Program-made: the position numbers and the translations under genes
Source: Brachionus rotundiformis
Lineage: Eukaryota > Rotifera > Eurotatoria > Ploima > Brachionidae
Assembly: GCA_016802295.1 (NCBI GenBank)
Contig: JAESIW010000137.1
Coordinates: 4,728,450 to 4,792,449, forward strand
Direction of reading: 5' to 3'
DNA length: 64,000 nucleotides
Notes under the pieces: model-generated
The model's input: only the letters and a program-made list of their open reading frames with translations
Databases searched by the model: none
Told to the model about the DNA's origin: nothing
Part shown: piece after piece, positions 45,529-58,174 of the stretch
Numbering within the stretch: position 1 is the stretch's first letter
Layout of the letters: every line of letters begins with the position of its first letter

Positions 45529-47192
45529 ACTCATTGTAGAAAAACATTTCTAGCCATCGAAAATTCCATTTATAAATGTGTTTTGATCGTTTTAATTTTG
45601 TTAAAAAAAATAGATTTTTAATTAATAATTAAGTTAAAATAACGTGATTTTTTTAACTTCAAAATATTTTTTTAAAAATAAAGTATATTTTAAGTATAAA
45701 ATGAAATAAAAAATTTAAAAAAATTTTAATTTTTTAAAGTATAAAATCAAAGAAATTATGATATTCAATATTTAATTCACTATTATTTTATTACTAAAAA
45801 CCCAAACTTAAATTTTACTATGTTCATTAAATTTGTGTTTTAGAAACACTTTCTTAATACTTAATTATGGATGAGTGAATTTAATTACCTTTATATGTTA
45901 AAGTGAGAATTGAAATTATAGTTTAATCATATATAAAATTACATGACAATACTATGTTTATGTTTCGAACATATTTAATTTTAATTTAAATTTATTTTAT
46001 AGATTATCTTACAAGAAGATGAAATTGGCTTTTAGAATCTAAAACTGTCTATACCAATTTCTTTACTTTTAAACCTGATTTGAGATTTATTTAAATGAAA
46101 ATCATTTAAATTCCAAAACAGATAACATAAACGATTTCTAGGCTTATATTTATTTTGAAATTATATTGAAAAATAGTTTAAAAAAAAGCTATTTTTCAAT
46201 CATATTTAAGACTTATAAATTGCTTTGTGATCAAGAGATCAATGTTGAAATTTACAACATTTAAGCATTTAATTTTTAATAATATCAATTTAATTTTCAC
46301 AGATTTTGAAAAAAAATTCAAAAAATTTAATTTAAACATTTCAATGTTTTACTTTTTTAAATGATTATTTGAACAGTTTATTTTTAATTAGTAAAATTTA
46401 TTTTATTTAAATAAATGGAGTGTTAATCGGTCTTTATGACATGGGCACTAGCCTGTTGATTAACCTTGAAATATAAAGTTTAAAAATCTTTGTTTATAAA
46501 AATAAATTATCAAAAAAAATTACATAATTTATAATCAATTATTTTATATACATTTTAATAAATAATGAGCCATGATTCTGTGTCTAATCAACAATTTCTC
46601 TCAAATTCTTTTATTTCTTCCTTCGCTTTAAACTTCACTTGGTTCCCATTTAACTGTATTATCGAGTATTTAAAAATTTAAGTTTCTTACACAGTATCTT
46701 TATTAGTGTACTTGTTTCTACACTCTTGATCTATTCACATGAACCACTTTGCCAATCTGCTGTTCTATGGATCTATTTTTTCATTTGAATTTTATTTCTA
46801 TTCAGGATTGGTAAACGATGATAAATTGTCATATAATTCTAATAATAATTCTTTTTAGATAAATGTTTAATTATTTTATAGCTTATCTCCTTCAAAAGCT
46901 AATATCCGTCTAAAAAATAAATTTTCAAAATTAATTTAACTAAAAATAGCTTTTATAAAAAAGAACTGAAAAATAGGTTAAACTTTATTAAAAATTTAAA
47001 ATGAACGGACTTATTAATGGATAGAATAGATTAAAATTAGAATTATTATCATAGTAAAAATAAATTGTCCCAAAATGAAATTATAAATTCTATTAATTTA
47101 AATACTTTTAAATCATTTAGAAAACTAATCAAAAATTGAAAAAAAAATACAAAATTTAAATTGATTTATATAAATTAATTAAATAAAATATT
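45529..47192. other. Convergent intergenic region
   Basis: 1.66 kb. A/T-rich; a short inverted pair GTTAATC/GATTAAC near 46423-46465 is the only structure noticed. No exons seen. Confidence 0.5.
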
Positions 47193-48515
47193 TTAAGGAC
47201 TGTCTTTGATCGTTTTGTGACACTTGGTTAAGTCTTCGATCAAATTGAGCCGGTCAATGGAACTTCTTTTGGGCCTTTTTAAAATTATGTACAACTTAGC
47301 TTTCCATGCACAAAATTTTAGTCGAGTCGAAAATAAGTATATGTAAGAGTCGCATGAACAACTATGGGATTCGACTATTCGAACCGAGTCCGAGTCCAGC
47401 AAACAGGCCAAAGCAATCAAACACGGGTGCATGTTATGCACCGTGGTTCGCAGCGACGCCGAATTCGCTACTCTCATTTCATAGAAGTTACGTGCATATA
47501 AAAGATGAGCTGTACAAATATTTAAACGCTTAGATCGTTCATTTTCATTAAGTTGAGCACAATTTTGAATGCACTTAGACTTGGTATCGAACAAGAGATT
47601 CAGATACCAATGAAAGGCTTCATTGGGACTTGCAAATGTGTCCAATTGTCTCATTTGGTTCAAGTTTTGGTTTGTTTCCATATAATTTTCATCATTGGCG
47701 TCATTTTCAAACTTGTTATACTTGGTAAATTATTCACTTTGTTTAAATAAATTAGTTGGAAAAAATTTATATTTACCAAATTTGACTTGCTTTCGGAAAA
47801 TTTTGACTTGATCCCAAATTGAGCTTCCTCTTTTTCAATAGCTTTAAAATCAATCAAAGGCATGTCTTCACCTCCAAAAAATGTACTGTCCTGTATCTTA
47901 AATAAATTGGTTAAATGTATAGCTTTGGTAGGGTATTTTAAACAGAATACTTCACAGTAGTATGTCTCATTATAACTTTGGGTCATTTTGGAATTAGGCT
48001 AAAAGTTTATATAAATTACATAATCACAACTATTTATAAATTTATTTTATGATTTTTACAAGATTTGAGTCGCTTTTTTTAGTCGCAATTTTATTATTGT
48101 TTAGGTCAAAGTTTTCCTTGTCATCTGAGAATTTTTTGTCTAAAGACTTAAGTGATAATATTTGAGAAATAATGTTTATTTTTTAAATTTTTTTTTACCT
48201 TGCTTGAAAAGACTTTTTTGAATCCTCTGGTAAAATTATTATTGGACACGTCTTTAAGAATTGGTTTATTTTTTCGTAAAGTTTGATGTTGTAGAATGTC
48301 ATAATCATTGTACACATGGAAATCTTGGCATTTTTGCTCAAAATCAAATTCTCCTGTGGTCAAACCTGGTTGAAGATAGTCATGGTTAATTAATGACTCT
48401 TTTGGTGACTTAAAAGCATGCTTGGTCAAAAATAGATCAACTAAAAATCTTGTTTTATTACTTTATTCACGCATCCCTTAACAGCTTTACGCCATTTAAA
48501 AACTAATTTTGACAT
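47193..48515 (-). CDS. Unrecognised five-exon protein, 370 aa
   Basis: Minus-strand exons 48515-48462, 48420-48199, 48146-48060, 47998-47777 and 47720-47193 all join in phase 0 and give 370 aa, which strongly supports one gene. The N-terminus MSKLVFKWRKAVKGCVNK is basic. The middle (about residues 60-220) is polar, rich in Lys, Ser, Asp and Asn. The C-terminal about 130 residues look folded and helical, with clustered cysteines (HSCSCDSY, then KFCAWKAKLYIILKRPKR) and an earlier CIQNCAQ. No membrane span or known domain was recognised. All introns are 41-61 bases. Function unknown. Confidence 0.7.
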
Positions 48516-49093
48516 TTTATTTTTTTAGTTTTCAAATTTTAAGCTTTTGTAAAATTATAAAATATTGAATTCAAACAATTCAAGTAAAAACACTAACCAG
48601 AGCTTGTTGTTAAATTTTAGATTTATTTTTTATTTAAAATAAAGATTTTGTATTAAATGCTCAATTTTAGTCTTGGAACAAAATTTTATTTTAAACTGCT
48701 TATATTTTGGTCTCAAACTTTATAAACTTTGTAAACTTTATATTATTCAATATTCAAACTTTGGCGCCATATGAATTATTTAAATTATTTCAAGGCGATC
48801 TGAATTAAGTGCCTACGAACTTAAAAATTTTATCTTATTCAAAAAGTTTATTTAATTTTGCTTTCGGAAAATCGAATCTAATTCAGTTTTATAGTTAGAA
48901 AACACGTTGAATTTCTTAATTTTGTTTAAATCTTTTTGGTTCCAAAAAGAATCTAATTTTATGAATTAATATAATTATCTACTAAGATCTACTTGAGCCA
49001 AAATTTCCTCTTAATTTCAAAAGAATTTCTTCATATTATTGCATCATAATTCGATGATATTTCATATAATTTTTTATTTTAACAGCATCAAAT
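48516..49093. other. Divergent intergenic region
   Basis: 578 bases between the start of the unrecognised gene (-) and DPH5 (+). Probable shared promoter space; a TTTTAACAG acceptor-like site is 8 bases before the DPH5 ATG. Confidence 0.5.
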
Positions 49094-50029
49094 ATGCTTT
49101 TTATAATTGGTCTAGGTTTAGGTGATGTCGAAGACATTACTTTAAAAGGTTTGAAAGCAGTAAAAAGTTCCGATTTGGTCTATCTGGAGCACTATACTTC
49201 AATTTTAGGCGGAGGCGCCGAGTATAAAAATGAATTGGAAAATTTCTATGGCAAGCAAATTATACTCGCCGATCGAACCATGGTCGAGCAGAATTCTGAC
49301 GAAATAATCGATGCAGCCAAAGATAAAACAGTGTCTTTACTGGTCGTCGGTGATCCCTTTGGTGCGACTACCCACACTGATCTGGTTCTACGAGCCGTGG
49401 AAAAAAACATTACCTATCAAGTTATCCATAATGCATCTATTATGAACGCCATTGGTTGTTGTGGACTGCAGTTGTACAATTACGGAGAAGCCATATCTAT
49501 TTGTTTTTGGTCAGAGGCTGAAAATTGGAAACCAAAGAGCTACTTTGAGAAAATATGTGAAAATCGAGTCAGAGGTCTTCACACTTTATGTCTTTTGGAC
49601 ATAAAGGTAAAGGAAAAGAGCATGATAAATATCATTAAAAATAGGGATATTTATGAGCCGCCCAGGTACATGAGCGTGTCCCAGGCGTGTTTACAAATGA
49701 TGGATATAATTCGAGAAGCTGGTGAGTATGAAACTATTGAAGGAGAAGAAAATCAGACAGAGATAAATATAAAAAAACTAGTTGAGTTAAAAATAGTTGA
49801 AGAAAATACATTGGCGATTGGTCTTGCCAGGGTTGGTAGAAATGATCAAGTATTGAAAGTAGATACTGTTAAAAATCTGTCTGAAAGCGATTTGGGTGGT
49901 CCTTTGCATAGCTTAGTTATTGCTGGTAAATTGCATCCTTTGGAAATCGAGTTTTTAAAGCTTTTTTACAATGGAGAAAATTTTAACAATCTAGTCCACC
50001 AACATAATCATTTTTACACCATAAAATAA
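49094..50029 (+). CDS. DPH5: Diphthine methyl ester synthase
   Basis: A single exon of 311 codons. Family marks: the start MLFIIGLGLGDVEDITLKGL, the YLEHYTSIL segment, the VVGDPFGATTHTDL methyl-donor site, IHNASIMNAIGCCGLQLYNYG and FWSEAENWKPKSYFEKI, all typical of DPH5. The enzyme transfers methyl groups from S-adenosylmethionine to the ACP-modified histidine of elongation factor 2 during diphthamide synthesis in the cytosol. It is about 25 residues longer than human DPH5, mostly at the C-terminus. EPRS begins 124 bases downstream on the same strand, and an AATAAA overlaps the DPH5 stop region, so the two may share a transcript. Confidence 0.95.
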   Translation: MLFIIGLGLGDVEDITLKGLKAVKSSDLVYLEHYTSILGGGAEYKNELENFYGKQIILADRTMVEQNSDEIIDAAKDKTVSLLVVGDPFGATTHTDLVLRAVEKNITYQVIHNASIMNAIGCCGLQLYNYGEAISICFWSEAENWKPKSYFEKICENRVRGLHTLCLLDIKVKEKSMINIIKNRDIYEPPRYMSVSQACLQMMDIIREAGEYETIEGEENQTEINIKKLVELKIVEENTLAIGLARVGRNDQVLKVDTVKNLSESDLGGPLHSLVIAGKLHPLEIEFLKLFYNGENFNNLVHQHNHFYTIK

Positions 50030-50153
50030 ATTTTTTATTCACTTTATAATTTATTAAATGAGTTAATCAATAATGAGCTTTTCATAGAGCTTTGTTAGAT
50101 TATTTTTAAACTTTGGTATATTTAAATTTTTAATTTAGAAAAAAAATCTTAAC

Positions 50154-53100
50154 ATGGCTAAAGATTATTCTAAAGAGGGTAAATTTATTGATTTACCTGG
50201 AGCTGAAAAAGGAAAAGTAGTTGTTAGATTTCCACCGGAAGCTAGCGGGTATATATTTTTATACTAAAGTTTAATAATAATATTGTTTTTAATTTTAGAT
50301 ATTTGCATATTGGTCATGCTAAAGCTGCTTTACTTAACCAATTTTATCAAAATGAGTTTGAAGGCAAGCTTATCTTTAGATTTGATGACACAAATCCTGC
50401 TAAAGAAAACGCTGAATTTGAACAGGTTATAAGAAAATTTATTAATTAAAAATATAATTTTTTTGATTGACTATTTATTTAAAAATTAATTAATTCTCAA
50501 ATTTAAGGTAATTGAAGAAGATGTCAAATTATTAGGAATTAAATGGGACCGATTTTCGCGTACTTCAGATCATTTTGACTATTTGCTAAACTTATGTGAA
50601 AAAATGATTAGAGAAGGAAGAGCTTATGCCGATGACACTGATCCAGAAGAGATGAAGAAAGAGAGAGAGGCCAGAACCGAGTCCAAGAATAGGAATAATT
50701 CGATTGAGAAAAATCTGGAAATGTGGGAAGAAATGAAGAAAGGTTCAGAGAAAGGACTTAAATGCTGCATTAGAGCAAAAATAGATATGAATGCAGCAAA
50801 TGGAACTCTTCGAGATCCAACAATGTACAGATGTAAGCCTGAAACTCATTTATCTACTGGGGATAAATACAAGTAAGTTAAAAGTTATCTAATTTAAAAT
50901 AAAAAAGAAATAAAAAAATTATTTAAATAGGGTTTATCCTACATATGATTTTGCATGTCCGGTAGTTGATAGTTTAGAAGAGGTAACACATGCTTTGCGT
51001 ACCACCGAGTACCATGATCGAGATGAACAATACATGTGGTTTTTGGAGGCTTTGAACTTGAGAAAACCACATATCTACGAATACAGTAGATTTAACTTGC
51101 AAAATACTGTCTTGTCAAAGCGAAAGTTGACTTGGTTTGTTGAGAGTGGCAAAGTAAAAGGATGGGATGATCCAAGATTTCCAACTGTCCGAGGCATTCT
51201 CAGACGTGGTATGACTGTTGAGGCATTGAAACAATTTATAGTAGCTCAAGGCTCTTCGCGTTCTGTGGTCCAAATGGATTGGGACAAAATTTGGGCAATA
51301 AACAAAAAATTTATTGATGAAATCTCTCCAAGACATAGTGCCATTTTAAAGGGTAAAACTGTCCAAGTTAATATAAAGGGACAGAGCTCGGTCGAGTCAA
51401 AAAAAGTACCAAGACATCCAAAGGTAGACTTTTTTATCTTTTATTTGGAAATAAATCACCAAATTTTCTATTTATTCAATTAAGAATGAAAAATTAGGAA
51501 CCAAGACTGTTTGGTACAGTGACAAAGTTTTGATTGATGAGGCCGATGCTGAGACTCTTAAAGAGAATGAAGTAGCAACATTCATGGACTGGGGAAATGT
51601 AAAAATTAATAAAATAAATCGTGACAGTTCTGGAAAAATTATCAACATTAACGCAGAGCTAAATTTGGAGAATAAAGACTATAAAAAAACACTTAAAATA
51701 ACTTGGTTGTCTGATGTACCAGATAAGGCTCCATTCACCTCGATCAAATGCTATCACTTTGATCACATAATTGTGAAGCCTGTCCTAGACAAAGATGAGG
51801 ACTTTAAACAATACTGTAATCATCAAACAGAAGTACTGGATATTTACTTTTAAACTAATTTAAAGCTTAACTTTTTTTGGTAGTTTGAATTTGATGTATT
51901 GGGAGATAATGAAATGAGAAATCTCAAAAAAGGAGATATTATCCAAATATCAAGAAGGGGATATTATATTGTAGATAAGGCTTATGATGGAGAATCAGTA
52001 GTTTTATTCAATATCCCGGAAGGAAATAAACGCGAGTCACCCACTTCATACATGTCCTTGACTAACCAAAAGTATGCTTCGGTTCAGTTTGCTGAAGATG
52101 CTGAAAAAAAAGGCAAGCCGGATTCTAAAGAAAACAAACCACAGAACGCTGCATTTGTTATGACACCTGAGGCTCAAGATTTAGACAAAAAAATCAGAAA
52201 ACAGGGTGATACTGTTCGAGAACTTAAATCCAATAAAGCTCCTAAAGTATTACCTATTAGTGTTTTTTAAATGAAGACTTTTTAAAATGCTAAATTATAC
52301 AGGATGAGTGCGATGCTCAAGTCAAAGTTTTGCTTGATCTGAAGGCTCAATTTAAAAAATTGACTCTGAATGACTGGAAACCGGACTTGGCAACTGGAAA
52401 TAAAAATCAAGGCGAGGCCAAGACTGAAACCAAAAAAGTAAATTATTAAATATTTTTAAAATAATTTAATGTTTTATCTTTTATTATTAATACTCCTCTT
52501 TCAACTTAAAAAAATCAAATACTAAATAATCTTTTATGATAAAATATTGAACTTAATTTTGAAATAAGAAGAAATTTTTTACAAAATAATCAATAAGTTT
52601 TTTTCTCAATTAAATTTTAGATATTAAATTGGGCTTAAGCATAGATAATTATGATTTAAGTTTAACAAAAAATTTTTTTATCTTGATGAAATAAATTGTG
52701 TCCATTTAGTTTTAAAAATTCGAATGCTTGTTCTAAATTCCAATCAATTGATTTTATTAATCTATTACAAGAAATTTATCTATTGAAATTTAAAGGAATT
52801 TTTCTCTTTCCAAATGAGTGATTGCTCACTCATTGTGTTTAAAGATATAAACAAAGTATCATTGAAGCACGTTGTTAGTAGTTTATATATTTATTTCTTT
52901 TAAAAAAAAAAGATAAAACTTTAATTGTAATTAAAATGGTAAACTAATCATGAAAAGTAATGAGATTCAATATATTTAAATTGAATTTTGATTTAGGCCG
53001 AAAGCTTAGATAACCCAAAAGTAAATGAGCTTAATGCTAAAATTAAAGAGACTGGTGATCAGGTAAGAAACTTGAAGTCAGCCAAAGCATCAAAGGTAAA

Positions 53101-55096
53101 ATTTCTGATTGAATTTATTGCTAATTTTTTTTTAAATTTTCTTAACTTTTTAGGAGGAAATCGATGCCACAGTAAAAGTTCTCCTCTCGTTAAAAGAAGA
53201 ATACAAAAATTTAACAGGACAAGATTGGAAACCAGAATCTGGTTCAACGGCTAGAGCTCCAAAGGTATTTTAAACCATTAATTTTTTTGTCTTGAAATCA
53301 TCGTTTATTTCTAGCCTGAAAAAGTAAAACCAAAAAAAGAAGAGAAACCTGCTGCTAAAGAAGATGGTAAAAAACAAACAAGACTTGGTCTTGAAGCCAA
53401 AAAAGAAGAAAATCTACCAGAATGGTATTCACAAGTAAAATAATTAAATATTTTGATTTTTTAAGGGATTATTTTTTATCTTCTTTTAATAAGATAATCA
53501 CTAAAGGAGAATTGATTGAGTACTATGATGTATCAGGCTGTTATATATTAAGACCATGGTCATATTTTATTTGGGAACAAATAAAAAATTTCTTTGATAG
53601 CGAAATAAAAAAACTCGGAGTTCAAAACTGCTATTTTCCAATTTTTGTTTCCAAAGCAGCTCTGGAAAGAGAAAAAGACCACATAGCTGATTTTGCACCT
53701 GAAGTAACTTAACAAATTTGATAGAAATTATTAGAATAACTTTTTTAAAAAAAAAGGTAGCTTGGGTAACCAAATCAGGTCAAAGTGATTTGGCAGAACC
53801 AATCGCTATTCGTCCAACTAGTGAAACAGTTATGTATCCAGCTTACAGTAGATGGATTCAATCTTACCGTGATTTACCTCTCAGACTAAATCAATGGAAC
53901 AATGTTGTAAGATGGGAATTCAAGCATCCGCAACCATTTTTGAGAACTAGAGAATTTCTTTGGCAAGAGGGTCATACAGCATTTGCAAATTTTGAAGAAG
54001 CGTCTGAAGAAGTATACCAAATTTTGGATCTGTATTCAGACATTTACCGCAAATTACTAGCAATTCCAGTAATTAAAGGTAAAAAGACAGAAAAAGAAAA
54101 ATTTGCCGGTGCTGATTGGACTACTACAGTCGAGGCTTTTATTAGCGCAAGTGGTCGAGGCATTCAAGCCGCCACTTCTCATCACTTAGGGCAAAACTTT
54201 TCAAAAATGTTCGGAATTGAATTCGAAGATCCAGAAACAAATCAAAAAAAATTCGTCTACCAAAATTCATGGGGAATTACTACCCGTACAATTGGTATTC
54301 TAACTATGATCCATGGAGATAATACAGGTCTTGTCTTGCCTCCAAAAGTCGCATGTTATCAAGTAGTAATTGTGCCATGTGGTATCACTGTTTCATTGTC
54401 CAAAGAAGATGAGAAAAAATTGTATGACAAGTGCAAAGCCTACGAACAAGAGTTCCAAAAAGCTGGTATTAGAGTTTATGGTGATTACAGAGATAATTAT
54501 TCACCAGGATGGAAGTTCAATCATTGGGAATTAAAAGGTGTTCCATTAAGAATTGAACTTGGACCTAAAGATGTTGCTCAAAATAAGTTTGTTGCTGTGA
54601 GACGTGATACTATGCAGAAAGAGATATTGAATGAGACAAATGCTGCTCAAACTATTCTTAATTTGCTGGATAACATTCAAGAAAGTTTATACGCCAAGTA
54701 TATCAAGAATTTTTTTACTTATTTTAAATACAATTTACCTAATTTTTTAAAGAGCAGAGAAAAATTTGAAGGAACATGTGGTTGTTGTCGAGACTTGGGA
54801 TGATTTTATGAAGAATCTTGATCAAAAAAAAATCGTCTTGGCACCATTTTGTGGAGATAAAGAATGGGAAGAGAAAATTAAAGAAGAAAGTGCCAAGTAA
54901 ACTTTGAAGAAAAATCTTCATCTCTGCTTATTATACTTTTTTTTGAAGAAATGCCGTGGTGGAAGAAGGAGCACCAGCTATGGGAGCCAAGTCTTTGTGT
55001 ATTCCATTTGACCAGCCTAAACCAATCACTGACCAAAAATGTATTATTAGCGGAAAGAAAGCTAAATATTATACTCTATTCGGCAGATCATATTAA
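50154..55096 (+). CDS. EPRS1: Bifunctional glutamate/proline-tRNA ligase
   Basis: Fourteen exons keep frame and give 1232 aa: 50154-50248, 50299-50425, 50508-50872, 50931-51423, 51485-51832, 51884-52246, 52303-52437, 52997-53095, 53154-53264, 53315-53434, 53494-53703, 53757-54697, 54753-54896, 54949-55096. The GluRS part has PPEASGYLHIGHAK (HIGH motif) and VLSKRKLTWFV (KMSKS equivalent). Two WHEP domains follow (GDTVRELKSNKAPK and GDQVRNLKSAKASK), then a Lys-rich linker and the class II ProRS part: LAEPIAIRPTSETVMYPAY, RWEFKHPQPFLRTREFLWQE, and the end KYYTLFGRSY. Human EPRS1 has 1512 residues with an N-terminal GST-like domain and three WHEPs; here the protein starts at the GluRS domain. It charges tRNA-Glu and tRNA-Pro in the cytosol. 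One intron (52438-52996) is 559 bases. Confidence 0.96.
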
Positions 55097-56354
55097 AATT
55101 ATTTTATTTTGAGTTAAAATAGAACATTTCATATTTATATTTTAGGTACAAAACTTATAAATGTTATAGTTTTATATTTTTTTATTTTAATTCTGTTTTA
55201 ACTCTTAAAAAATAAATATTTATCACCAAACATTTTAAGTATTTGTAAGAAATTCCTTAATTTACTTAAATAGTTTGGATTTAATTAATTTTTTTTAAAT
55301 TAATTAACTCCGGATAATTTTTAAAATTAACTCGTTAGAGATTAAGTTTTTTTGTGATATTTACTGACGAATTTTTTTAGAAAGACAGCATGACTAGAAA
55401 TTAAGTATTTGCTTGTAAATTAAAAATATGACACCCAAAATGGTCTTATTAGAGATCAATTGAATATTTGAATATATATATTACATAGAACAGTTTTGAT
55501 TGTGAAAAATAAAATGGTTAAATTTTTTTCCAATTTTTATTTATTCGAATTCTTCATAAAAAAATTGCTTTTAACTCCAATCATTTAGTTCAATTCCAAA
55601 AAAATGTATAATTGATACCAATTTTACTTTTAGCTAATTTTGAAGTTTCCAGAAATGCTTATTCAAAATTTCAATAAAAAAATTTTTGATGCGATTAAAA
55701 CAAAATTAAATAGTAAAATTATGACCTTTTAAATTTTTCCATTTTGGTACAATCTTCTGCAGGAATTCAAATTGGATCTTAAATTTTCATCAATTGTTGT
55801 ATTCTGGAAAATAATTAGAACAATAATTAAATCTGGTTTTATTAAATAAATAAAACTAAATCTTTGTTAATTAGATATTTTATCTTCAAACTAACTTAAG
55901 TAAATTTAATTAAATAAATTTAAGAAACCATTTTAATAAATCTAAAGTTAAGTTTTTTTTCTAATTAGTCTTAATTTAAGAAAGTTCAAAAAATTTTGCT
56001 CTTGTTTAAAAATTAATATTCACAAAACTAAAATCAGAATTATAAATACTCCTTGACTACATACAGTTACAGTCAAAGTAACTTAATTCAAATTTTTAAA
56101 AAGCATGCATTCAAATAGCTTAATCGTTCTAGTTTAATCAAATTCATTTATTTATATACAATATAATTTCTCAGTATTAATGTACTTTTCTTATTAAAAA
56201 CTGAATTGCTATATTTTTTACACATTTTTTCGGATTTAAAAAATTTCCAAGAAAAATTCAAACCAGCATGTGCAATCAAATTCATTAAAATTGAATTTAT
56301 TTTTTTTATTTTTTTTTATTTTCCATATAGAAAACTCGCTAAATCCGAAAAAAA
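55097..56354. other. Intergenic stretch EPRS-CCT1
   Basis: 1.26 kb, A/T-rich, no coding signal. AATAAA near 55210 may serve EPRS. Confidence 0.5.
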
Positions 56355-58174
56355 ATGATGTCCGCAGCTAGTTTAAGTGTCAATGGTGAAAGAACCACTG
56401 GCGATTCTATTCGATCCCAAAACGGTACTTATATTTTAGCAAAATTTAAATAAAAGTTAATTAAAGTTTATATATTTTCTTTTAAATAGTTATGGCCGCC
56501 TCTGCTTTGGCAAACATTGTCAAAAGTTCCTTAGGTCCTCTTGGTCTGGATAAGATGCTTGTCGATGACATTGGTGTAAGCAGATTAAAATTTATCTTTA
56601 GCAAAAAATATTTCTTTTAATAAATAAGGATGTCACAATCACCAACGATGGTGCAACTATTCTAAAGCTACTTGAAGTAGAACATCCAGCAGCCAAAGTT
56701 TTGGTTGATTTGGCTGAACTTCAAGATCAAGAAGTTGGTGATGGCACTACATCTGTAGTCATAATTGCTGCAGAACTATTGAAAAATGCCGATTTATTAG
56801 TTAAGCAAAAAATACATCCTACATCTATAATCAGTGGATACAGACTTGCATGCAAGTAATTTACCAATTAATTTACCAATTTACCAAGAGTCCTATTTTT
56901 TTTTATAAAGACTTGCTGTCAAATACATCCAAGAACACTTGAGTATCAGTGTAGATGAGCTAGGAAAAGAGTGCATCATAAATGCGGCTAAAACCAGCAT
57001 GGCAAGTAAAGTGATTGGCAGTGATTCGGAATTTTTTTCCAACATGGTATACGATGCAGCCAATTTGGTTAAAGTTTCTGATGGAAAGGGCGGATATTTA
57101 TATCCAATAAAGGCTGTAAATATTCTAAAAGCTCATGGAAAATCAGCTAGAGAAAGTTTATTGGTAAATGGATATGCACTCAACTGCACTGTGGCCTCAG
57201 CAGCTATGGTAAAGAGAATTGCCAATGCCAAAATAGCTTGCTTAGACTTTAATTTACAAAAAGCCAGAATGAAATTGGGAGTTCAAGTAGTGGTTGATAA
57301 TCCAGATCAATTGGATGCAATCAGAGAGCGTGAATCCGACATCACCAAGGAAACAATCCACAAAATTTTGTCCGCAGGTGCAAATGTTGTTTTAACCACT
57401 GGCGGAATTGATGATTTGTGTTTGAAATACTTCGTAGAAGCTGGCGCAATGGCCGTCAGACGATGTAAAAAAGCTGATTTAAAGCGAATTGCCAAAGCTA
57501 CTGGCGCTCAATTTTTGACCACTTTGGCAAATCTAGAAGGAGAAGAGTCATTTGACGCTTCTATGCTTGGAAATGCCGAAGAGGTTGTCCAGGAACGAAT
57601 TAGCGACGATGAGCTAATTTTAATCAAGAATCCAAAAGCTAGAACTGCTGCTTCGATTATTTTAAGAGCTGCTAATGATTTTTACTGTGATGAAATGGAA
57701 AGATCAGTCCATGATGCTTTGTGTGTCATTAAGAGAGTAATGGAATCAAAGCAAGTCGTGCCAGGCGGTGGATGTGTCGAAGCTGCTCTATCGATATACT
57801 TAGAGAACTTTGCCACTTCAGTGAGTTCGCGTGAACAACTGGCCATTGCCGAATTCGCTAATTCTTTATTAGTCATACCAAAGTGTCTAGCTGTTAACGC
57901 TGCCAAAGACTCGACAGACTTAGTCGCCAAACTAAGAGCTTACCACAACAATTCTCAATTAAAACCAGAACAATATGGAAAGTTAAAATGGTATGGTCTA
58001 GACTTGATTGATGGAAAGATCAGAGACAACAAAGCACATGGTGTTTTCGAACCAGCTATGTCCAAAGTTAAATGTCTTAAATTTGCCACTGAAGCGGCTA
58101 TCACAATACTCAGAATTGATGACATGATCAAATTAGCTCCTGAACAGAAAGCTGGTCGAGAAGAATGTGATTAA
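56355..58174 (+). CDS. TCP1: Chaperonin TCP-1 subunit alpha (CCT1)
   Basis: Four exons (56355-56424, 56490-56575, 56629-56855, 56911-58174) encode 548 aa; human has 556. Group II chaperonin marks: the start region SVNGERTTGDSIRSQN, KSSLGPLGLDKMLVDDIGD, the ATP site TNDGATILKLL, DQEVGDGTTSVVIIAAELL and the late GGGCVEAALSIYLENFATS. The alpha subunit is identified by near identity to human TCP1 across the apical domain (for example GANVVLTTGGIDDLCLKYF). CCT folds actin and tubulin in the cytosol. Two Met codons are adjacent at the start; the first is taken, the second (56358) is equally possible. The C-terminal tail is shorter than in human. Confidence 0.97.

Noticed and set aside
53422..53493. 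EPRS frame open upstream of exon 11 (reads MVFTSKIIKYFDF...)
   Set aside because: It is intron sequence: the donor at 53435 and acceptor at 53493 join WYSQ to IITKGEL as in other EPRS proteins.
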